Positions 13,448 through 24,335 are shown, numbered from the stretch's first letter. The stretch is DNA of 64,000 nt from Mixophyes australis (GCA_036250195.1 JAVHZZ010000001.1:397422117-397486116); one strand, 5' to 3'. Program-made: numbers and translations. The notes: a model not told the origin generated them from the letters alone.

Positions 13448-14090
13448 TTAGCCACAACATTAAAATACTGTGCAGGTGCCCCTCATGCCAACAAAACAGC
13501 TCTGACCCATCAAGGATTGACTTAATAAAGACCTCTTAAGGTATCCTGTTGTATCTGTAACCAAAACGTTAGCAGCAGAATCTTTAAGTTGCGAAGCGAG
13601 GCCTCCATGACTCCGATTTGCAGTGGCCATCGGGTATTTCCTGTGTTCTATCATCTATCATAGCCAGCATTAACTTTTTCAGCAGTTTGTGCTACAGTAG
13701 CTATTCTGTAGGATTGGAGCAGTCCGGCTAGCATGATTCCTCAAATGCATCAATGAGCAATGGGAGACCATGACCATGTCTCCGATTCACCAATTATCCT
13801 TCCTTGGACCACCTTTGGTAGATACTATCCACTGTATACTGGGAACACCACACAAGATATGCCATTTTGGAGATGCTCTGCCCCTGTCAGGCGTCTAGCC
13901 GAACTTGACACTTGTCAAAGTTGCACAGATCTTTATGCTTGCCCATTTTTCCTGCTTACAACACATCACCTGCAAGAACTGACTGTTCACTTGCTGCCTA
14001 ATATATCCCACCACCCCACTGGTACCATTGTAACAAGATAATAAATGTTACTCACTTCACTTGTCAGTGGTTTTAATGTTGGGGCTTATC
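13448..14090 (-). mobile_element. Internally deleted Tc1/mariner-like element
   Basis: The ends carry inverted repeats: TTAGCCACAACATTAAAAT on the left, and on the right AGTGGTTTTAATGTTGGGGCT, its rough complement. Inside, the minus strand keeps only short pieces of a Tc1-type transposase frame: the C-terminal part near 13480-13650 and N-terminal fragments near 13750-13960. At about 640 bp it is far shorter than a full element of about 1.3-1.6 kb, so most of the catalytic core is gone. A TA-rich microsatellite abuts it. Confidence 0.8.
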
Positions 14091-14094
14091 AGGG

Positions 14095-14450
14095 TATACA
14101 CACTAATATGTATACCTACACACACACAGTATATGTAGACACACAGTGTATATATAGTCACTTACTGTATATAGACACAGCATATACACAATACAGTATA
14201 TGTAGAATCACACACACACAGTATATGTAGACTCACATACATACATACAATATATATATACATACAATACATGTAGACTCACATACATTATATAGACACA
14301 CACAGTATATATAGTCACTTACTGTATATAGACAGCATATACACACAATACAGTATATGTAGAATCACATATACACAGTATATAGACACATGCAGTATGT
14401 ATATATAGATATACACAGTATATAGATACAGTATACAGACATAAACATAT
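14095..14450. repeat. CA/TA-rich minisatellite
   Basis: Irregular repeats of a unit like ACACACAGTATATGTAGAC, with blocks duplicated at about 14135-14230 and 14290-14390. It directly abuts the CpG-rich block to its right. Confidence 0.85.
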
Positions 14451-14454
14451 AGTC

Positions 14455-14790
14455 GGTGAAATACATACCTGCAGCCGGTAAGAGTGGCCTGTACCGATGG
14501 GCTGGGGTGGGAGCTGCCTGGTCGCGGTCACGTGTCCGCACGGTGGTTTGGTCGGTCCTCGTGCACACACTGGCACACGCGCACTTCGCGGAAGGTGCTC
14601 GCGGAGAGACACAAGCACGGAGGAGAGGGCGCGCCGGGATGACGTCAGTCGCTCGGCAACAACCAGAGCTGCCGTCGTCGCGGTGGAGATGAGGTCATCC
14701 ATGGGAGACGGAAAAGGAGACAGGAAGGGAAAAGGAGATGTTTGGGTTGTTGTTACCATGAGCCTGTGAGAGCGCGGCTGCGGAGGTATA
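14455..14790. promoter_or_regulatory. CpG-rich, probably bidirectional promoter
   Basis: This is the main block of dense CpG dinucleotides in the first 30 kb. It holds a palindromic CRE (TGACGTCA, 14640-14647), an E-box (CACGTG, 14529-14534) and an X-box-like site (GTCGCTCGGCAAC, 14648-14660). A strong minus-strand splice donor (CTGCAG/GTATGT, junction between 14469 and 14468) and a plus-strand donor (GCCG/GTAAGA at 14477/14478) lie at its left side. Together these suggest a vertebrate CpG-island promoter with transcripts leaving in one or both directions. The ERCC8 frame begins 1.2 kb to the right. In mammals ERCC8 is known to lie head to head with NDUFAF2, but I found no NDUFAF2 coding sequence here. 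Confidence 0.65.
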
Positions 14791-15212
14791 ATATCTTGGC
14801 GGTCAGAGACTAGTATGTTTTCTGGCTGTAGCCGTAACATTTCAGTATATGTCGTTTGAACAATACGCATCTGCAGTGTGTCGTTTCATAGTCTTCAGCC
14901 AAGACGTATTTGTATTCTTCTTTGCTTGGCCGTCCTGTCAGCCAGAGCCATTTAACAGTGTAATTGGTGTCTGTTCCTATGTTTGTCAGTTATGTTTTAA
15001 TTCCTGTCATTGTAGACCGTTAGAAGTTACATTTCATAGTTATCTGACTAAGCAATGTGTTGGGGCTGGGGATTATGTTCATTTTATGTTTACTACTATT
15101 TTTGTGGAGTTGGCTTCCTTCTTCGAACTATCTGCATTGTACAGTCTCAGTCCAAGGTCAGGACTCTGAATAAGCAGAAACATGTCTGCAACCTGTAATG
15201 TTTCAAAGACTT
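14791..15212. other. Spacer between CpG block and MITE
   Basis: A 106-codon plus-strand frame (14849-15169) is cysteine- and phenylalanine-rich and unlike any family I know. The stretch is best read as intron or 5' flank. Confidence 0.4.
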
Positions 15213-15378
15213 GAAGGGGTATATTCACTAAACTGCGGGTTTGAAAAAGTGGAGATGTTATCTATAATCAGATTCTAGCTATCGTGTTGTTGAATGTACA
15301 AAATAAATAACTAGTATCTGATTGCTATAGGCAACATCTCCAATTTTTCAAACTCGCAGTTTAGTAAATATACCTCCT
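15213..15378. mobile_element. Foldback MITE with 45-bp inverted ends
   Basis: The left arm GGGGTATATTCACTAAACTGC continuing to GTGGAGATGTT is repeated inverted at the right, AACATCTCCAATTTTTCAAAC to AGTAAATATACC. The spacer is short. A half copy lies at 5985-6125. No coding capacity. Confidence 0.8.
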
Positions 15379-15840
15379 GGAGTCTGAATGTAAACTGCTG
15401 TAAATGGTGAACAAGTCCCTACCACAACCTGCTTCTACAGCAGATTGCATTCAAACTCAAGCCTTAGAGAGTTATAGCTGAGTACATATATAATAATATA
15501 CACTGGCTGGTTAAGTTTAACCAAGACCATTGTGTTTGGCTGCACTGCAGTCCATTGCTAAAAATAACATAATGCTATTCTTTTTTAATTAAAAATGTAC
15601 ATTTCATTTGGTTAGATGAATCCAGTACAATGTTAAGAGGCCAAATCTCCCAGAGTCTAAAATAATTCTGAATTAACACAGGTGGCATTTAGAAAAGATT
15701 TTATAGACTTTGTTTTTTTTTTTTTTCCACCTTTCTAACTATGTAACAATGTATTTTCATTGTGATGTCCACTGAACCAGTAAAGATATTTCTTAAAACC
15801 AATCTAATATATAATATAATTTGTCTTTAGTGTATATAAT
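15379..15840. other. Presumed 5' intron or flank of ERCC8
   Basis: AT-rich DNA with a poly-T run (about 15710-15726). No gene or named repeat is seen. Confidence 0.4.
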
Positions 15841-15864
15841 TTTCTATTCTTATTTTCTTTTTAG
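15841..15864 (+). promoter_or_regulatory. Candidate splice acceptor upstream of ERCC8
   Basis: A pyrimidine-rich tract ending TTATTTTCTTTTTAG, followed by GAATTGATC, looks like a good acceptor. It would join a non-coding exon in the CpG block to an exon holding about 140 bases of leader plus the whole ERCC8 frame. The leader has several upstream ATGs (for example near 15935 and 15971), which argues against efficient translation unless another start of transcription is used. Confidence 0.4.
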
Positions 15865-16006
15865 GAATTGATCAGAGTAGTTATCACTGAATTGCTACTG
15901 AAATCCTTGAAGATAAATAGATCTCTCTCACATTAATGCTGGTCTTTTTACATTTAAACCGTTTGTCACCTATGAATCTATTCATACTATGTAATACTGC
16001 TAGAGA

Positions 16007-17206
16007 ATGCTTGGCTCTCTGTGGTCACGACGTTGTGGCTTAGATAATCCCATTCGTCTTAGTCGTGCTGAATCTACACGGAGGGTGCTGAGTTTGGAAC
16101 TAAACAAGGATAGAGATGTTGAACGGATGCATGAAAATGGGATCAACACTCTTGACATTGAACCTGTGGAGGGAAGATATATGCTATCTGGTGGTGCAGA
16201 TGGTATTATTGTCATTTATGACCTTGAAAATTTGAGTAAAACCTCATCCTTTACATGTAAGGCGCTTTCTACGGTGGGCAAAAGTCATCCCGATGTACAC
16301 AAATTTAGTGTTGAGACAGTTCAGTGGTACCCTCATGACACTGGATTGTTTACATCAAGTTCATTTGATAAAACACTGAAAATATGGGACACAAACTCAT
16401 TGCAACTAGCGGAAATGTTTCAGTTTGATGGTAATGTTTATAGCCACCACATGTCTCCATTGGCAGCAAAGCATAGCTTAATAGCAGTTGGAACAAAAAG
16501 CCCCAAAGTACAGTTATGTGACTTGAAATCTGGCTCGTGTTCACACATATTGCAGGGCCATAGAGCTGAAGTTCTGTCTGTCTGTTGGTCTCCAAGATAT
16601 GATTACATTTTAGCTTCGGCAAGCGCTGACAGCAGAGTGAAACTCTGGGATGTCCGCAAAGCTACTGGTTGCTTGATAACTCTGGATCAGCACAATGGAG
16701 AAAAGTCAAAAGCTTCCTCAGAATCTGCTAACACTGCCCACAATGGAAGAGTTAATGGGCTATGTTTTACCAGTGATGGGCTTCATCTTTTGACAGTTGG
16801 TACAGATGATAGAATGAGGCTGTGGAACAGTGCTTCAGGGGAAAACACACTTGTCAATTATGGCAAAGTTTCAAACAGCAGCAGAAAAAGTATCAAGTTC
16901 ACTGTTTCAGTGGGATGTAGTCCGGATTTTGTGTTTGTACCATATGATAGTACCATTGTTGTGTACACCATCTATTCTGGTGAAAAGATAAGTGTGCTGA
17001 GAGGACATTACAGTGATGTGGACTGCTGTGTATTTCAGCCTCACTTTCAAGAACTCTACAGTGGCAGCAAAGACTGTAATGTATTAGCTTGGGTTCCTGC
17101 AATGCGAGAGGCTGATCCTGATGAAGGCCATGGAAAATCAAGGTCATGGGCCCATCTTCATCCTGCATTTGAAGATGCCTGGAGTAGTAGTGATGAGGAA
17201 GGATGA
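16007..17206 (+). CDS. ercc8: ERCC8 (Cockayne syndrome A, CSA) WD40 protein, intronless
   Basis: The frame encodes 399 residues, close to the 396 of the human protein. CSA is the WD40 substrate receptor of the DDB1-CUL4 ubiquitin ligase that acts in the nucleus in transcription-coupled nucleotide excision repair. Visible hallmarks are the conserved start MLGSL, the helix segment [14 protein letters not shown] ([19 protein letters not shown], about residues 19-37), WD repeats in order (about 45-76, 100-131, 140-175, 184-218, 243-277 and 327-364), the DDB1-contact type motif KLWDVR (about 213-218) and the invariant C-terminal tail ending [12 protein letters not shown]. No stop, frameshift or missing blade is apparent. 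The odd point is the complete lack of introns: vertebrate ERCC8 genes normally have about a dozen exons, so this is a retrogene or an intron-loss allele. No poly(A) tail or flanking duplication is visible, so it is not a fresh retrocopy. The ATG was chosen because it matches the family start. Confidence 0.93.
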   Translation: MLGSLWSRRCGLDNPIRLSRAESTRRVLSLELNKDRDVERMHENGINTLDIEPVEGRYMLSGGADGIIVIYDLENLSKTSSFTCKALSTVGKSHPDVHKFSVETVQWYPHDTGLFTSSSFDKTLKIWDTNSLQLAEMFQFDGNVYSHHMSPLAAKHSLIAVGTKSPKVQLCDLKSGSCSHILQGHRAEVLSVCWSPRYDYILASASADSRVKLWDVRKATGCLITLDQHNGEKSKASSESANTAHNGRVNGLCFTSDGLHLLTVGTDDRMRLWNSASGENTLVNYGKVSNSSRKSIKFTVSVGCSPDFVFVPYDSTIVVYTIYSGEKISVLRGHYSDVDCCVFQPHFQELYSGSKDCNVLAWVPAMREADPDEGHGKSRSWAHLHPAFEDAWSSSDEEG

Positions 17207-17224
17207 AGAAAATATTTAAATTAA

Positions 17225-17249
17225 AATAAAAAATCCAACATTTAATAAA
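17225..17249 (+). terminator. Two polyadenylation signals of ERCC8
   Basis: AATAAA occurs at 17225-17230 and 17244-17249, just past the stop codon. A GT-rich stretch (CTTTTGTGTTTT) follows at about 17253-17264, as expected of a downstream cleavage element. Such an element is not normally carried along in an mRNA-derived copy. Confidence 0.6.
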
Positions 17250-17264
17250 GAACTTTTGTGTTTT

Positions 17265-18050
17265 AACGCATTAAATGCAGATTTTTGCTGGGTAGCACTA
17301 ACTTTACTAGTCTGCTTTACCAATTGAGCCAAGTAAAGGCTGCAGCTGCCCAAAATAATCCATAACAATTCAAACTTCACCCCAAGTAATAAACAGTTCA
17401 GTGTACAAGCTTAAATTCTCTTGGCACATTATTTTCCACTTCATGTACACTTATGTTTGCAGCAAGAAGAGGTATTACCCTAACATGTTGTAAGAAAACT
17501 TTTCCCATAATTAGCCAGAGATAATCCTGGCATGACCACCTTGATCCACATTTAGGTTTCTTGGAAGTGCCAATCTGTTTCTACATGGTAAGACCATCTG
17601 GACAAATTTTTGTAGATGTCAGGTGTGTGACCTTAACTATTGTATTTACAGCTTGGTTGTAAATAGATAGTGCATTGGAAATGAGAATCAGGGATTTGTT
17701 TGAGCCCATCAATAGTAATGCAATACATGCTTAATATGTAAATGTACCCTTGAAATACTTGTGTGAATAAAGCCACTATTTTGTATGACTACATCAAAGC
17801 ATGTTGGTCAGTGTTACTAAAATTGATGATGTTTATGTCTTAACTGTGATATCCTCTATGAATAATTGATATATTTAGAATAGTAAAGCTTCTTTATCTT
17901 ATCACTTTTAGGAAGTGCAGAAGGATTGATTGGCTTGCAGTCTCGTAGGAATCACAGACTACAATTCATGGATTCTCACAAATGGGCATGTGGCTAGTGA
18001 TCTCGATCTTCTATTCCCATCATCCATCTCTCCATATTTCAGTCCATTCT
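17265..18050. other. Stretch without a recognisable gene
   Basis: AT-rich unique DNA downstream of ERCC8, with no coding signature and no named repeat that I can see. Confidence 0.4.
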
Positions 18051-18054
18051 AAAT

Positions 18055-18247
18055 GTTGCAGGAAGACAGAACTTCCTTTTTTACTTCTCACATTTGCTTT
18101 ACCACTCTGCAAATTTCTACACTGGCTCCCTAAAATCCAATTCAAAATACTTGCACTCACCTACAAAGCCCTTAATAACACCATCCTTTCATACATTTCA
18201 AACCCTATCTCGAAAATACTCTCCCTCCCATCCTTTTATTTCTGCCT
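18055..18247 (+). repeat. L2-like LINE 3' region, first half (interrupted)
   Basis: The text CACTGGCTCCCTAAAATCCA, then AAAATACTTGCACTCACCTAC, aligns with the L2 copy at 51330-51440. The element stops at 18247 where another repeat is inserted, and resumes near 18860. Confidence 0.65.
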
Positions 18248-18855
18248 CTATATATCTTGTGGCAGGATGGACCACCTATGCCACCCTGTCTGTTGTTGCT
18301 GGGAACCGTCTGGGTTTACTTTGCCACCGTTCCCTTTCGTTATCATAAATGCACCCTCTTGCCGCAGTAGGAGGGGCTTACAAAGGTTGTCACCACTGGA
18401 CTCCTATAACAGCATCCAGAACCAGGTTTCTTCTGGGTAACTGACGCTGCTAGCGTATCTCGTTGCTGGTGTACCTGGGCTGGTACTCCTGACCTTTTAC
18501 TATGGATCAGGGAAGCTGTGAATGGATCCCCCCTGGCCTATTACACTGACCAGGGCTGCATGGGTAGCAGGCAGAGTGGTGGTACTGGAAAAGCTTGGGT
18601 CCAAACCTCAGAGACAGCTGGAGAACGGATTAGATTTAGGGACTAATCTGCAGGTCACAGGAATACAGCAATACTGAAGATGTTTTCAAGCAGGTCTTTG
18701 AAGCAAGTGATGTTTATTTGCTCTCACACTGGTTGGAGGTACCAGGTGATCAGGTCTCAAAAATAACGATTTCCTATCTCGGCATATACACTATATCAAA
18801 CATAAGTGCTTTTATATAAATAAGCGCCCTGCGACTATTTCCTTTAAATAAATTC
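18248..18855 (-). mobile_element. LTR-like repeat, copy A, inserted in an L2 LINE
   Basis: Its inverted partner lies at 54485-55027; the two align over about 550 bases, for example GACCACCTATGCCACCCTGTC here and its complement near 55000. Read on the minus strand it contains GAGCAAATAAACATCACTTG with a poly(A) signal, and the outer end is TGTCACA-like in copy B, so a solo LTR is the best guess. It splits the L2 sequence around it and is therefore younger than the LINE. Confidence 0.6.
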
Positions 18856-18859
18856 ATAC

Positions 18860-19310
18860 CAGAAGTTATTTATCAGTGATCCAGTCACACCTCTCCTTAC
18901 TTTCTCTCTGATAATCACCTCTTGAACCCAAGACTTCTTCCATGCTGATACCCACATATGGATTTCATTACTATGTCTGATTATATACTCCCCTAGTCTT
19001 CAATCTTTAAACACTCTCTGAAAACCCAACCCTTTACTAGACAACCATGCTCCCATCTATGCTACTCAAATTAATACACCCTCACTAGTGTCCCAAAATC
19101 TTCGCTGTGCCACACTTGCTCCTTTTGTCTCTGCTCTGCACGTTTCCCACTACATTGTAAGCTCTTTCATAAGGAGCCCTCAGTACCGTTTGGTTTCATG
19201 TCTGTATTTATTTGATCTACCTTGTATGTCCTCTGTTCTATGTATCCTCTGTTTACCTACTGTTCGGCTCTGCACTACATTGTGGCGCCTTACAAATAAA
19301 TGACAATAGT
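18860..19310 (+). repeat. L2-like LINE 3' region, second half
   Basis: It continues the LINE with CTGAAAACCCAACCC, CTACATTGTAAGCTC and the tail GGCTCTGCACTACATTGTGGCGCC followed by AAATAAATGACAATAG. The order agrees with the copies at 51.3-51.9 and 52.25-52.9 kb. Confidence 0.75.
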
Positions 19311-20640
19311 AATTGAGATTTGAGTTGTGGCTTTAGCGGTTTGTGTTAGACAGCCCAAAACACTTTCATTTTTATCTACATGCTACAGATATAAAAACTT
19401 TAATTGCCTTAATAAGGATTTAGCAAATACTTGTGTATTCTAGATGATTGATAAACCACCCAAGGAACTTGGGCTTGATTCCTCAAGGCATGTATCTGCC
19501 AAATTTGAGTGTATCGTCTGCAAAATCACTGCACATGCCCAGAACCGGGATATATAAATGTTTAATTATTTTTTTTACCTGTTTTATCATGAATGACTTT
19601 GTTAATAACAGGTGACTTTAGTTCAGTATTTTTTTTTTATATTTTTTTTTACTTTTTGCGTTCTGTGACGAATTTATAATCCACATAAGTATAGGACATG
19701 TCCCGCAGTGTTTTGAGTAGTAGAGTGCAGCAGACTTGCCCCGATTTCAAAAACACATGTTTCTTGAGAGCTGTACCTTGATAAATTCGGGAGTACGCAA
19801 AGCCTAAATACGTGCTCCCTTTGTGTCCTTCTGAATTGTGAGTTTGATAGTTTGCATTAAATGGATCAGCAAAGTAGGAGACCGCCTATATTTGTGGATT
19901 TTGACTGAAATTGAGTCGTTTTTTGCATCAAAGGTAAAAGTAGCAATGCTTTCCGAAATGGATGAAATGGTGGGGCATGTCTCGCTGGAGATTTTAAATG
20001 AACACAATAATTAATTTTAAATTGTTTTAAAAGAGAATATAATAAAGGGTACATTTTAACCTTCCTAATAAAAGACTCTTTTCTTGTTTTGTAAACACAA
20101 ACTAAAATTTTGTCCAAATTTGTTCATGCTGTGTTCCAGATGCTCATAACAGGAACAAGCCACTTTTAAGAATTGTGCATTCACTGGGAAGAATGATCCC
20201 AATGCTTGAGCTATTTTACAGCAATTTACGTTTCTTGTGTTCCATCCGGAATGCAGCATGAGCATTTGTCAAAATGCTTATCCGAACAAGACCTAAATCT
20301 TCAAATTTTAAACACATTGAGAATAAAAACTTGGATACTAGACTCATGATCTTGAATGCACTGCTAACAAATGAGCATGCTACTTTACATTCAAAAATTA
20401 CAAAGTTAGTTTTTTACCTATTTAGCATTTTCTATTTGCTTAAAACCTCTGCTGACACTGGTAGTTAAATCTCTAATCTGTTTAGAACATTTTAAATAAA
20501 TTCTAAAATTAAATTTGCTTTATATGAAAGTCCTGCAATAATTTATACAAATATGTAAATAACTAATCGCTCTAGCAGTCAATAACCAGTTCAGTTTGTT
20601 CATGTCTACAAGATGACAGCCCTCCTTTGTTCACCTGCTG
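19311..20640. other. Stretch without a recognisable gene
   Basis: AT-rich DNA with T-rich runs near 19630-19650. Short reading frames only. Confidence 0.4.
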
Positions 20641-20647
20641 TTTATTA

Positions 20648-20690
20648 GGTGTTGGCTAGCATGATTCCTCAAACGCATCACAGCATTAGG
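20648..20690 (-). repeat. Tiny fragment of the Tc1 family at 13.4-14.1 kb
   Basis: GGCTAGCATGATTCCTCAAA followed by CGCATCA is shared with 13727-13752 (one mismatch in the core). It is too short to say more. Confidence 0.5.
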
Positions 20691-20699
20691 TGTTTCAGT

Positions 20700-21249
20700 T
20701 TTGGTCTCTCTAAAGAGGAAACCCCCTTCCCATCAGTTTGTTTGTTTCATTTCTTGTATGGGAGGTTTATCCCAATGCCTCAGTTTAGTTCACTTTTTTG
20801 GTATGGTTTTTAACAATGTGTAAATTATGTATGCTGTACAGCAGTAATCGAGCATCAACTTCATTATTTTTTTTCTCCACTATGAAAGAGAGTACCCGGC
20901 TGATTTTTTTTGTGGTAGTAATTTATACCTTTTTTTAAACACCCCCCAAAAAATGGGATCCCTAATGTCAATTGAATCTAGCGTTTTTAATGATATTCAA
21001 AAAACATGCGTTTTTGCCATAACACAAAACATGAGGCAGATAAAGTAATTTGGTTTGGATTTTTGGATTCAGGAGGAAGAGTTACCTTAGGGGTCCAAAT
21101 TTTGTGTCGATTCCTTAATAAACACCCGTAATACTTCAAATAAACTGGATAAAGAAGCCGCGATTAGTAAATTATTTAATAAATTGAAAAATCACTATAT
21201 AATCAACTAATTGTCAGACAGTCGAGATATTTGGCAGAAATAGTTGTTT
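20700..21249. other. Stretch without a recognisable gene
   Basis: AT-rich DNA with several homopolymer runs. Nothing recognisable. Confidence 0.4.
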
Positions 21250-21992
21250 TGACATCCTCTCTTAACTAAAAAATTTTCGTAGAAATCTGAGATGGGTGGT
21301 GGACAACCCTGGTTGAACTGATGTGGAATGACCCTGGAGTGTTTCCCTGGGAATTTGTGCCTCTTCATTCTGTAGAGCATTTATGAGTTCAGGCACTGAT
21401 GTTGGACAAGAAGGCCTGGCTAGCAATCTCCATTCCAGTTCATCCCAAAGGTGTTCGATGGGTTTGAGGTCAGGGCCAGTCAAGTTCTTCCACAGTGGAC
21501 TCTTCAAACCATGTCTTAGTGCCCCAGTGCACAATGCAGGGACTACAGTCATGTTGAAATAGAAAAGGGCCCACCCTAAACTGTTGCCACAAAGTTTGAA
21601 GCATAGCATTGTCCAAAATGACTTGGTATGCTGAAGCATTAAGATTGGCTTTCACTTGAGATAAGGGGCCTAACCCAAACTCTGAAAAACAGCATCATAC
21701 CATTATACCTTCTCCACCAAACTTCACAGTTGGCATAATGCAGTCAGACATAACGTTTTCCCAGCATCCGCCAAAACCAGACTCTCCTATCTGACTGCCA
21801 AACAGAGACCATGGAATATCCAACAGGGATGAAATTTAACAAACTCTCTTACCCATTTCATATTTGAAATGTTTGCAAATGGAGACTCCATGGCTAGGTG
21901 CTTGATTTTATACGCCCCTAGCAACAGGTCTCAATGAAACACCTCAATTCAATAATTAACAGGTGTGGTCAAATACTTTTGTCCATATAGTG
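21250..21992 (-). mobile_element. Decayed Tc1-like transposon, second family
   Basis: The right end ATACTTTTGTCCATATAGTG is the complement of the well-known CACTATATGGACAAAAGTAT terminus of Tc1-like elements in fish and frogs. The minus strand encodes the last part of a Tc1 transposase with the landmarks FLFQHD (second catalytic aspartate), EELDWP, PIEHLWDELE (third acidic residue) and RPTSVPEL-like. A frameshift near 21480 separates the first two motifs from the third, and the N-terminal DNA-binding half is deleted. The opposite inverted repeat is not found. Confidence 0.85.
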
Positions 21993-23635
21993 TTTCTTCT
22001 GCTGCTTGAGTCAGTGTGTTTGACCTTGGCTTTCTTTACGTGGCCTCTGTCTGCCTTTAAACTCTATACCTGTTTATTGACCTTGTGTACCTGTCCAGTC
22101 CTGTGACCTCAGCTTGCCAATTGACCATCCTTCTTTGTGTCCTGTTTGTCTGTGTGTCTCTCCATAGTTGTTCGTGGAACTAGCCTGAAATAACGTGCTT
22201 TGTGGTCTTTAAGGTGATAAACCAAGTGTGTCTTATTAAAAAAAATATATATATATTATATGTGTGTGATCTTACCATTCTGCATGCAAACAAAAAGTGT
22301 GATTTGAGCATATTTTATTTCTTGGTGTCTGGTACCTCCTGCAGTTTAGTTGTCGCTACACAGCTGATTTTCCTTGTCTGATTTCAAGAGCCTGAAGTAT
22401 CTACAGTGACCTTTCACATTTCCTGAGTGCAACATAAGAGGTCCACTGTCATTATCCCTTCTGTTGCTATGACTTCCTCTCTGATTGCAGGTCTCTCTAC
22501 CTTTAGTAGTGACGTAATAGAGATACTGGCGTTTAGCACTTGTTGCTCTGGAGTGTGAATAGAGGTCATAATTGTAAAAATGCAGACACTGGATGTGTTA
22601 CTCATTGTATCTACTGCATTTTTTATTTCCTTTAAATACTTAAATTCATTTTCATGGGCATTTGAACAACAATTGCATCACATGCTTGATGTGCCGTTTC
22701 ACTCCTCTGTCTCATTTAAACATTTGAATTGTCTTTTTGCATTTTGCTCTTGAATGCACCAGACTATTAAAAGTTAACATAGGAAAAGAAATGTTAATTA
22801 GTTTGATAGTATCCACTTCAACCCCAGTGCCTTAACTTTGACATTAAAAATTGCCACCCAGCATTCTATTATGCTGACACATATTGCTACATTAAGTGAA
22901 TTACTTGTATGTTAATTTATGATGTACATAGAGTTTGACTATTAAATAAGTGGTAACTGCTGGGGAGATGTCCACGGCAAGACAATCAGGCTGGTGCGAT
23001 CTCATCTGGAACAGGGAGCTGGTCTGTGAACAGAAGTGAATTGTGAGTAGAGCAAAAATTTGAGTGAGCGTTCAAGTAGAAAAAAATGTTGGGGTATTAT
23101 AATAATAGAATAAAGAGTGAGAGAAATAAGAAATGTAGATGAATAGAAAATCCAAAGTCTCCAGCTGATGGGAAGCCTACAGGGTCTAGAAAAGACCCAA
23201 CTCATTTCTCTTTTCCGTCCGAATTTTTGTTCCTAGCAACTATAGCTATTGGGGTAGGGTTATTGCATTTGGGAAAAGAAGAAAAGGACACATTGGGCCA
23301 TGGAGAGCATAATGCTGTAGACAATAGGTCATGCCCCCTTAGTTAAGCCATGCCTCTCAACATTTTTACACCACAAAGAAGCTGGAAATTTTATTTTCCA
23401 TATAACTTCTTTCTACAACTGTATGTAATGTTATTGGATACATGCTAAGATTAGCACTCATTATTATATATTTCAAAACACATTCTGGTGGCATACATAT
23501 AGCACATAATAACATACCTAACTGTAGGAACATGCTAATTCCTATACTCGGCAGTACCAATACTATAACCTGCTTCAGTAGTAATGTGCAATTAATTCAC
23601 AGTGCTTGTAGATCTACAATCAGCATACCCAAATC
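21993..23635. other. Stretch without a recognisable gene
   Basis: Unique-looking DNA with CT-rich text at 22010-22180 and a short AT run near 22240-22260. No gene or named repeat is supported. Confidence 0.4.
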
Positions 23636-23639
23636 GTTT

Positions 23640-23755
23640 AGCTTAATTGGACATGGGAATGAGTTCCATAAGTGTGGGGCGGAAGTCTTGGGGCAGTGTG
23701 AAGTGGTTAACAGTGGGGTGGTAAGGTGGTGGTTGTTGCCCAGGTAGAGGGAGAG
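23640..23755 (-). repeat. L2-like LINE, 3' part left of a solo LTR
   Basis: On the minus strand the text gives the ACTCATTCCCATGTCC (WNSLP-type) block of the LINE end. It ends at GAGAG, which is repeated on the other side of the LTR. Confidence 0.6.
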
Positions 23756-24330
23756 TGTCACAGACCTCAAACAGATGTACAGCTAGGAGTCACGAATTTG
23801 GTGAAAACACTCGGTGTTTATTTGCAGAGAGGTATTAACAACAGGTAGTAAGGAGCAGTGATAAATACCAGGTTCCAGCTGATGCAGAAAGTAGCATAAA
23901 TGTCCAGAAACAACCAGGTAAACGGTAATGCAGGGTAGCAGAGGGTAGGTATTAACAACAGGTAATAAGGAGCAGTGAAAAATACCAGGTTCCAGCTGAT
24001 GCAGAAAGTAGCATGAATGTCCAGAAACAATCAGGTAAGGACAACAGGAAATTACATCAGGATTGGACAACAGGAAAGGACATCACAGGATGGGACAACA
24101 ATAACCAGCCCTGTGTGCTGGGAGTGACAGGTATATAAAGGGAAAACCACACCCAGGTGCATGGGATAATTGGTGAACAAGTTAACCCCTAAGGCAAACA
24201 AGAAAGGCATAATAGCAGCACCTCTGGTAATCAGAGGTACTGCTGCAATACAATACAACAATAGACACAAAGGGCAGGAGCTGCCATGCAAAGCAGCATG
24301 TAATGCATAAGCTGAGGGCAGATCGTGACA
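23756..24330 (-). mobile_element. Solo LTR with internal duplication, family TGTCA
   Basis: TGTCACAG starts and ATCGTGACA ends this 575-bp LTR. The exact target duplication GAGAG flanks it (23751-23755 and 24331-24335). On the minus strand it is a close relative of the LTRs at 40060-40511 and 43709-44160, including the start of the transcript region and the CAAATAAACACCGAG poly(A) signal. A segment of about 117 bp (starting at 23831 and again at 23948) is tandemly duplicated, which explains the greater length. Confidence 0.93.
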
Positions 24331-24335
24331 GAGAG

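Noticed and set aside
14319..14870. 183-codon minus-strand frame across the CpG block as a protein gene
   Set aside because: Half of it is minisatellite and it reads across a strong splice donor. CpG-rich DNA often lacks stops by chance.
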